Virus record (IMG/VR): IMGVR_UViG_3300027156_000310 | Location: 1 to 49,575 of that record | DNA from: a virus | DNA: 49,575 nt | Reading direction: 5' to 3' (one strand) | Shown here: piece by piece, positions 45,127 through 49,575 of the stretch | Numbering within the stretch: position 1 is the first letter of the stretch | Layout: the number at the start of each line of letters is the position of its first letter | Position numbers and translations under genes: made by a program | The notes under the pieces: generated by a model | Database searches by the model: none | Told to the model about the DNA's origin: nothing | The model's input: the letters and a program-made list of their open reading frames with translations, nothing else

Positions 45127-45149
45127 TTAGTTTAATACGGAGATCTATA

Positions 45150-46163
45150 TTGTTTAAAAAGGCAGCAGTGTTCACTGACATACATTTTGGTATGAAAGGT
45201 AACTCTAAGATTCACAATCAAGACTGTGAAGACTTTGTTGATTGGTTTATTCAAACCGCTAAAGAAAATAACTGCGACACAGGATTGTTTTGTGGCGACT
45301 GGAATCACAATAGAAACAGTCTTAACCTAACAACAATGGATAGCGGGCTTAGGGCGTTGGAAAAACTCGGGGCTGCATTTGAAAACTTTTATATATTTGC
45401 TGGCAATCATGACTTGTATTACAAAGATGCAAGAGACATCAAGTCAACTGAGTTTGCAAAACATATTCCTGGTATTACAGTAATTAACGACGTTACAGTA
45501 TTTGATGATGTAGCACTTGTTCCATGGTTGGTTAATGAAGAATGGAAACAAGTAGAGAAGTTGCAAGCAAAGTACGTGTTTGGACACTTCGAACTTCCTT
45601 CGTTTTATATGAATGCTATGGTGCAGATGCCGGACCACGGCGAACTCAAAGCAGAACACTTCAAGAACCAAGAGTATGTGTTTAGTGGACACTTTCATAA
45701 ACGACAAATACAAGGTAAGATACACTACATTGGTAATGCATTTCCTCACAACTATGCCGATGCATGGGACGATGCACGTGGAATGATGATACTGGATCGT
45801 GAAAACGATGCAGAACCTCGGTACATTGATTGGCCAGATTGTCCAAAGTATCGTACAATTAAACTATCACAGCTAATCGACGAGAAGGATACGCTTATCA
45901 AGCCTAACATGTATCTGCGTGTTACACTCGACCTGCCTATTAGCTACGAAGAAGCAAGTTTTGTAAAAGAAACATTCATGGAACAGTATAAATGCAGAGA
46001 GATAACTCTTATTCCACAAAAACAACTTGAAGAAATCACTACAGAACTCGATATTGCACAATTTGAAAGTGTAGATCAGATTGTAAGCAACGAGATCATG
46101 TCTATTGACAGCGAGAACTATAATAAAAATCTACTATTGAACATATATGGTGAACTACAATGA
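45150..46163 (+). CDS. 47: Recombination endonuclease subunit gp47 (SbcD/Mre11-like)
   Basis: The 337-residue protein is a calcineurin-type metallophosphoesterase with the ordered motifs FTDIHFG (D10, H12), FCGDWNHN near 49-56, AGNHD near 84-88, FGHFEL near 146 and SGHFHKR near 178-184. These residues bind two metal ions in the Mre11/SbcD family. With gp46 it forms the nuclease-ATPase complex that resects DNA ends for recombination-dependent replication. I take the TTG at 45150 as start, because GGAG lies 7 nt before it and the encoded residues FKKAAVFTDIH fit the family start. The stop overlaps the gp46 start in ATGA, so the two subunits are coupled. T4 gp47 has 339 residues, so the length is normal. 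Confidence 0.92.
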   Translation: MFKKAAVFTDIHFGMKGNSKIHNQDCEDFVDWFIQTAKENNCDTGLFCGDWNHNRNSLNLTTMDSGLRALEKLGAAFENFYIFAGNHDLYYKDARDIKSTEFAKHIPGITVINDVTVFDDVALVPWLVNEEWKQVEKLQAKYVFGHFELPSFYMNAMVQMPDHGELKAEHFKNQEYVFSGHFHKRQIQGKIHYIGNAFPHNYADAWDDARGMMILDRENDAEPRYIDWPDCPKYRTIKLSQLIDEKDTLIKPNMYLRVTLDLPISYEEASFVKETFMEQYKCREITLIPQKQLEEITTELDIAQFESVDQIVSNEIMSIDSENYNKNLLLNIYGELQ

Positions 46164-47938
46164 TTCGCATCAAGGATTTGACTGTTAAGAACTTTATGAG
46201 TGTGGGTAATGTTACCCAAGCTGTCGACTTTAATCGTGAACAGCTTACGTTGGTACTTGGTGAAAACTTAGATCAAGGCGGAGACGATACTGGTTCACGT
46301 AACGGTACTGGAAAAACTACTATTGTTAACGCACTATCATATGCATTGTATGGACAAGCACTAACTAGTATTAAAAAGAACAATCTAATCAATAAAACCA
46401 ATAACAAGGGTATGTTGGTTACCCTTAACTTTGAAAAAAACAGTATACTATATCGTATCGAACGTGGAAGATCGCCTAACATCTTAAAGTTTTATGTAAA
46501 CGACATTCAACAAATTGACGAATCTGCTGATGAAAGCCAAGGCGATAGCAGAGAAACTCAAAAAACTATCAATGACTTGCTAGGAATGAGCCACAATATG
46601 TTTAAACATGTTGTAGCACTTAATACATACACTGAACCATTCCTTAGTATGCGAACAAATGACCAAAGAGAAATCATTGAACAGCTTCTTGGCATTACTA
46701 TCCTGTCCGAAAAAGCAAACTTGTTAAAAGATCAAGTTAAATTTACAAAAGATCTTATAACAGAAGAAACATTAAAGATTAATGCTGTACAATCCAGCAA
46801 CGAAAAGATCGGTCAAAGTATTAACACTCTGATAAGTCGTCAACGTGCATGGGAAATAAAAAGAAAGCAGGATATTGAAAATCTATCGACTGCATTAGAA
46901 GAACTTGCAAAACTTGACATTGAAGTCGAGTTGGATTTGCATGATCAACTGTTAAAGTGGAACGATCGTAATACTCGTGTTAATGCATTAAAGAAAGAAC
47001 ATGCAACTCTTGAAACTGCACTTACTAGAGCAGATACTAGTGTTCAGAAAGTACAAAAAGACATCAAAGAACTAGACGATGCTGTGTGTTATGCATGTGG
47101 TCAAGCATTGCATGATAATAAAAAACAGGAAATTCTTTCAAAAAAAGATAAAGAATTGTCGGACGCTATGAAATATCTGTCCGAAGTTGCAGACAAATTT
47201 GAAAAAGTCAACAACGAATTAACTGAAATCGGCGATGTTAATGCAAAGCCAAACACATTTTATGAAACTGCAAAAGAAGCCTACGAGCATAGAAACAACG
47301 TAGACAACCTACAAGCAGCGATCGTGCGTAAAGAACAAGAAGAAGATCCGTATCAAGCACAGATAGACGATTTAAAAAACACTGCATTGCAAGTAATCGA
47401 CTGGTCAGGTGTTAATAAGTTAACAGAACTTAAAGAACATCAGGATTTCTTGCTTAAACTGTTAACTAATAAAGATTCCTTTATTAGAAAAAAGATTATT
47501 GATCAAAACTTAGCGTATCTAAACAATAGACTTACATATTACCTTGATAAACTAGGGTTACCACATCAAGTTGCGTTTTTAAATGACCTGAGTGTTGAAA
47601 TTACACAGCTAGGTCAAGACTTGGACTTTGATAACTTATCAAGAGGTGAGCGTAATCGTTTAATACTAGGTCTGAGCTTTGCTTTCCGCGATGTTTGGGA
47701 AAGTTTGTACCAAAGCATTAACTTGTTGTTTATCGACGAGCTTATTGACAGCGGAATGGATACAGCAGGAGTTGAAAATAGCTTAGGAGTTCTAAAAAAG
47801 ATGGGAAGAGAACGTAGCAAAAACATTTTTCTTATCTCGCACAAAGACGAACTGGTTGGTAGAGTTAATAATGTGTTGAAAGTTATTAAAGAAAACGGCT
47901 TTACCAGTTACGCAAACGACATTGATGTAGTAGAATGA
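46160..47938 (+). CDS. 46: Recombination endonuclease ATPase subunit gp46 (SbcC/Rad50-like)
   Basis: The 592-residue protein has a Walker A motif (GSRNGTGKTT, near 46-55), long coiled-coil arms (about 170-470) and a zinc hook CYAC near 309-312 at their apex. After the second arm come the ABC signature LSRGERNRL (about 492-500) and the Walker B segment LLFIDELID near 523. These are the parts of Rad50/SbcC. It uses ATP to drive end processing by gp47 and tethers DNA ends through hook dimers. T4 gp46 is about 560 residues. It starts in an ATGA overlap with gp47 and its own stop overlaps the next gene in ATGA, so the three are one unit. Confidence 0.93.
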   Translation: MIRIKDLTVKNFMSVGNVTQAVDFNREQLTLVLGENLDQGGDDTGSRNGTGKTTIVNALSYALYGQALTSIKKNNLINKTNNKGMLVTLNFEKNSILYRIERGRSPNILKFYVNDIQQIDESADESQGDSRETQKTINDLLGMSHNMFKHVVALNTYTEPFLSMRTNDQREIIEQLLGITILSEKANLLKDQVKFTKDLITEETLKINAVQSSNEKIGQSINTLISRQRAWEIKRKQDIENLSTALEELAKLDIEVELDLHDQLLKWNDRNTRVNALKKEHATLETALTRADTSVQKVQKDIKELDDAVCYACGQALHDNKKQEILSKKDKELSDAMKYLSEVADKFEKVNNELTEIGDVNAKPNTFYETAKEAYEHRNNVDNLQAAIVRKEQEEDPYQAQIDDLKNTALQVIDWSGVNKLTELKEHQDFLLKLLTNKDSFIRKKIIDQNLAYLNNRLTYYLDKLGLPHQVAFLNDLSVEITQLGQDLDFDNLSRGERNRLILGLSFAFRDVWESLYQSINLLFIDELIDSGMDTAGVENSLGVLKKMGRERSKNIFLISHKDELVGRVNNVLKVIKENGFTSYANDIDVVE

Positions 47939-48186
47939 CAATCGAAGACGACACACACGACAAACTTGTTAAGGCATACCTAGATTATTTTGCATTAAAC
48001 GAAGATTTTCAGCAGCGTCCTGCTGAAACCAGGCGGCGCATAGTAAGAAAAAAGCTAAACGAGATAAAGTTATTGTGTTCAATACGTCGTGATGAAATAA
48101 TGGAAGAACACCGTAGGCATGTAAAAGATGGCAGAGCAAGAAATAATCCAAAAGAGGCACGTAGAGTAAATCCAAAAAATAATTAA
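47935..48186 (+). CDS. Small basic protein resembling histone-H1-like Hc1 proteins
   Basis: The 83-residue protein has an acidic first 10 residues, a helix DKLVKAYLDYFALNEDF, then a basic part (RRRIVRKKLNEIKLLCSIRRDEI, with a later RRHVKDGRARNN). The pattern of an aromatic helix, then R-x-x-L-x-E-I-K-x-L followed by RRxEI, resembles Hc1-type DNA-binding proteins, but the likeness is modest and needs a profile search. It could instead be a gp33-like coactivator, given similar small helical proteins in marine phages. It starts in the ATGA at the end of gp46, so it is made along with the recombination complex. Basic composition suggests nucleic-acid or RNA polymerase contact. Confidence 0.6.
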   Translation: MTIEDDTHDKLVKAYLDYFALNEDFQQRPAETRRRIVRKKLNEIKLLCSIRRDEIMEEHRRHVKDGRARNNPKEARRVNPKNN

Positions 48187-48189
48187 TGT

Positions 48190-48624
48190 ATGAATTGGAC
48201 ATATAAAGGTAAAGAAGTCATAGAAATACCAGAAGACATCGAAGGCTTTGTATATCTTATTACCAATTTAACAAATAATCGCAAGTACATAGGCAAGAAA
48301 TTAGCACGATTTAAAACTACTAAGCCACCGCTTAAAGGCAAAAAGAACAAACGTAGAGGCTACAAAGAAAGCGATTGGCGAGACTATTGGGGATCGTCAG
48401 ACAGGTTAAACGAAGATGTAGCAGCACTAGGCACTGATAAATTCACAAGAGAAGTACTTTACTTTTGCAAAAGCAGAGCAGAAATGAGCTACATAGAGGC
48501 AAGAGAACAGTTCGAACGTAGAGTTTTAGAAACAGATGAGTATTATAACGGTATCATCAACGTTCGTGTAGGCGGCAGCGATAAACTTAGGGAAGCATTG
48601 TTAGAGCATGGCAAGAAGTATTGA
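48190..48624 (+). CDS. GIY-YIG-type nuclease-like protein
   Basis: The 144-residue protein has GFVYLITNLTNNRKYIGKK at about residues 19-37, the GIY-YIG pattern with the two Tyr-containing strands 10-14 residues apart (VYL...YIG). A DYWGSSDRLNEDV motif follows near 68-80, and FTREVLYFCKSRAEMSYIEAREQF near 88-112 contains a Glu in the expected metal-binding place. These are features of free-standing GIY-YIG nucleases in T4-like phages. It is a single domain without a visible DNA-binding extension, so it may be a repair or restriction-type nuclease or a homing enzyme. It lies 3 nt after the small basic gene. No clear Shine-Dalgarno precedes ATG 48190. Confidence 0.75.
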   Translation: MNWTYKGKEVIEIPEDIEGFVYLITNLTNNRKYIGKKLARFKTTKPPLKGKKNKRRGYKESDWRDYWGSSDRLNEDVAALGTDKFTREVLYFCKSRAEMSYIEAREQFERRVLETDEYYNGIINVRVGGSDKLREALLEHGKKY

Positions 48625-48886
48625 TTGGCAAACTGTACAAAAGCGACATAAAATTTATAAAGAAAACGATCAAGAAAGAAAAGGCTGGGACCATCGTGCA
48701 TCAGACAACGCTGCACTAAGAAAAAATAAAATATGGGCAGTTAAAGGCAAGTATTACGGAAAACCTTTAAGCGATCTTCCACTAAACTATTTAGGTTGGA
48801 TTGTTGATAACTTTGAAACAATATCGATACATAGGCAAATGGCAGCCGAAGAGCTACAACGTAGATATAAAGATATAGGCAAATAA
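48608..48886 (+). CDS. Small protein with DUF3820-like motif
   Basis: The 92-residue protein has a central segment KGKYYGKPLSDLPLNYLGWI near 46-65 followed by NFETISIHRQMAAEELQRR. This matches the DUF3820 family (also labelled putative quorum-sensing-regulated virulence factor), which is common in phages and usually starts FGKYKGKPLSDLP. Its biochemical role is unknown; family members are often near DNA-metabolism genes. The N-terminus is charged (QKRHKIYKENDQERKGWDHR). It overlaps the nuclease gene by 17 nt, so it is likely translated by reinitiation. It is the last gene before the structured non-coding stretch. Confidence 0.72.
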   Translation: MARSIDWQTVQKRHKIYKENDQERKGWDHRASDNAALRKNKIWAVKGKYYGKPLSDLPLNYLGWIVDNFETISIHRQMAAEELQRRYKDIGK

Positions 48887-49063
48887 TCCAACACAAAAGG
48901 TTGGCGGGCCAGTTTATAATACCGCTGTGGAAAAACCTGTAGAGATACAGGACACGTAACATACTAATGGACTCATCTAGGTTAACCATTACCATTGGAG
49001 TACCCGTCGGTATAGATAGATTGTTGGCTGTCAAAAAAAAACTGCACATTACACATAAAAACC

Positions 49064-49151
49064 GTTTGCACTAGGAACGAAGCAACGGATAAAAGTGTAG
49101 TGTATGCACTCTAAAAGAATTTTATTAAAATTTTTTTATAGCGTATGCACT
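49064..49151 (+). repeat. Repeated GTWTGCACT motif
   Basis: GTTTGCACT occurs at 49064-49072, GTATGCACT at 49102-49110 and again at 49143-49151, with 38 and 41 nt between starts. A shorter ACTGCAC lies near 49041. They are direct repeats within the non-coding region and may be binding sites for a DNA-binding protein. Confidence 0.5.
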
Positions 49152-49258
49152 ATATTTTGATGTCGACGTAGGTTGGGAAAGGTCAGAGCCCATTGTGTAG
49201 CAGAAAACACCTACTTCCAAGTCTCGGCTGGTGATACTCACATAATGTTTGAGAAGGA

Positions 49259-49278
49259 GGAACCTGTTAACAGGTTCC
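49259..49278. repeat. Perfect 20-bp palindrome
   Basis: GGAACCTGTT followed by its exact complement AACAGGTTCC. It can act as an 8-bp hairpin with a TTAA loop in RNA, or as a symmetric site for a dimeric protein. No T-run follows, so it is not a usual intrinsic terminator. Confidence 0.7.
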
Positions 49279-49408
49279 GTCTGACCAGATTAATCTACAT
49301 AATATTAATTGCATGTGTTACACACATGCTTAATCATTAAGATAAAGATAATATGTGTTGAGCGATAGCGATAACACAGTTGAACGTAGTTCGACTTTAA
49401 AGTTCTTC

Positions 49409-49415
49409 ATAAATA
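49409..49415 (+). promoter_or_regulatory. T4-late-type promoter motif before the last gene
   Basis: ATAAATA in the context TTCATAAATAATA, 30 nt upstream of ATG 49445, with AAAGGA between them. It fits a gp55-dependent late promoter and is the only one seen on the plus strand. Confidence 0.6.
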
Positions 49416-49444
49416 ATATAAATGCGTTTAAAGGAATAACCAAA

Positions 49445-49575
49445 ATGAAAATACATCAAATAATGTCGGAATCTGAAGTTGATGAAGCACCTGTTGGTAT
49501 GTTGAAGCGTTTAGGTCAGAAGATAGCAAGTAAAGTTCCTGGTGAGATTGGTGCTAGGGCTTCTGGACAACTAAG
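49445..49575 (+). CDS. Start of an unidentified late gene (3' end off the right edge)
   Basis: Only 43 codons are visible, beginning MKIHQIMSESEVDEAPVGML and continuing with LKRLGQKIASKVPGEIGARA. AAGGA lies 9 nt before the ATG, and a late-type ATAAATA motif lies 30 nt upstream. Short N-termini of the form MKIxxIxxE...EAPxG are common on marine T4-like virion or prohead-associated proteins, where the first residues may be cut by the prohead protease. The product cannot be named from this piece. Confidence 0.6.
   Translation, partial: MKIHQIMSESEVDEAPVGMLKRLGQKIASKVPGEIGARASGQL

Larger units (their letters stand above)
48887..49444 (+). ncRNA. Candidate structured non-coding region, 558 nt
   Basis: No convincing gene lies here on either strand. 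The plus strand can form a chain of hairpins. CCTGTA/TACAGG encloses GAGA (48936-48951). A possible three-way junction has GTAG/CTAC (49168-49171 with 49211-49214) enclosing TGGG/CCCA (49174-49177, 49189-49192) and GTGT/ACAC. CTCA/TGAG lies at 49237-49253, GGAACCTG/CAGGTTCC at 49259-49278, and GCATGTGT/ACACATGC at 49311-49329 extended by ATTAA/TTAAT. TGTGTT/AACACA lies at 49354-49378 and GTTGAAC/GTTCGAC at 49379-49395. Such density suggests an RNA gene or long structured leader, but I cannot assign it to a known RNA class. I found no tRNA cloverleaf, and chance pairing in AT-rich DNA remains possible for the short stems. Confidence 0.4.

Noticed and set aside
48741-49049. Minus-strand frame of 102 codons over the end of the DUF3820-like gene
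   Set aside because: It is antisense to a gene with a recognisable motif, has no ribosome site and crosses several predicted hairpins.
49118-49137. AATTTT/AAAATT hairpin followed by T residues as an intrinsic terminator
   Set aside because: The stem contains no G or C pairs and would be too weak, and AT-rich DNA produces such runs by chance.
48887-49444. tRNA, tmRNA or group I intron in the non-coding stretch
   Set aside because: I looked for a T-arm (GTTC-A with flanking stem), an acceptor stem and a tag-peptide frame. GTTCGAC near 49389 pairs with GTTGAAC rather than forming a T-arm. Intron core elements were not evident.

Overview
The window is a piece of an AT-rich, T4-like (myovirus-type) phage genome. 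The evidence is a nearly complete tail baseplate series (tail-tube/baseplate gp48/54-like, gp53, a hub protein, gp5-like spike, gp25, gp6 and a giant gp7-position protein), the late sigma factor gp55, and the recombination nuclease pair gp47/gp46. The very long gp6, the 4,571-residue giant structural gene and the N-terminal-twitch radical SAM genes are features I associate with marine T4-like phages (cyanophages, pelagimyophages). An alphaproteobacterial marine host would fit the AT-rich, sigma70-type promoters, but the host is inference. I saw no tRNA, CRISPR array, insertion sequence or integrase.

Layout. Positions 44188 down to 1 are all on the minus strand. From 44188 to 11376 lie the structural genes: baseplate core (44188-36505), gp6 (36451-33017), the giant gene (33017-19302), a small structural protein and five tail-fibre-type genes (18667-11376). 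Within the fibres, three share one N-terminal attachment module and two others form a second paralogous pair. From 11316 to 1 runs a tight accessory operon: a small unknown protein, three GT-A glycosyltransferase-like proteins, an orphan, four radical SAM proteins (three of them in tandem), an SGNH-hydrolase-like protein, a degenerate kinase-like protein, and a B12-binding radical SAM protein that runs off the left edge. This operon is preceded by a perfect consensus promoter (TTGACA, 17 nt, TATAAT) placed over the end of the last fibre gene, so it may be expressed on an early schedule although it sits beside late genes.

The plus strand from 44267 to 48886 carries gp55, gp47, gp46, a small Hc1-like basic protein, a GIY-YIG nuclease-like protein and a small DUF3820-like protein. 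Two strong sigma70-type promoters, both with 17-nt spacers, precede gp55 and gp47. A 558-nt non-coding stretch (48887-49444) follows. It holds a run of hairpins, a perfect 20-bp palindrome, repeated TGCACT motifs and finally a T4-late-type ATAAATA motif before a gene cut off by the right edge.

How it works together: host sigma70 would read gp55, gp47/46 and the accessory operon. gp55 would then redirect RNA polymerase to ATAAATA-type late promoters, several of which I can see in front of structural genes. The most unusual content is the cluster of five radical SAM genes with glycosyltransferases next to the adhesin genes. It looks like a phage-encoded modification pathway whose substrate is not apparent from the sequence.
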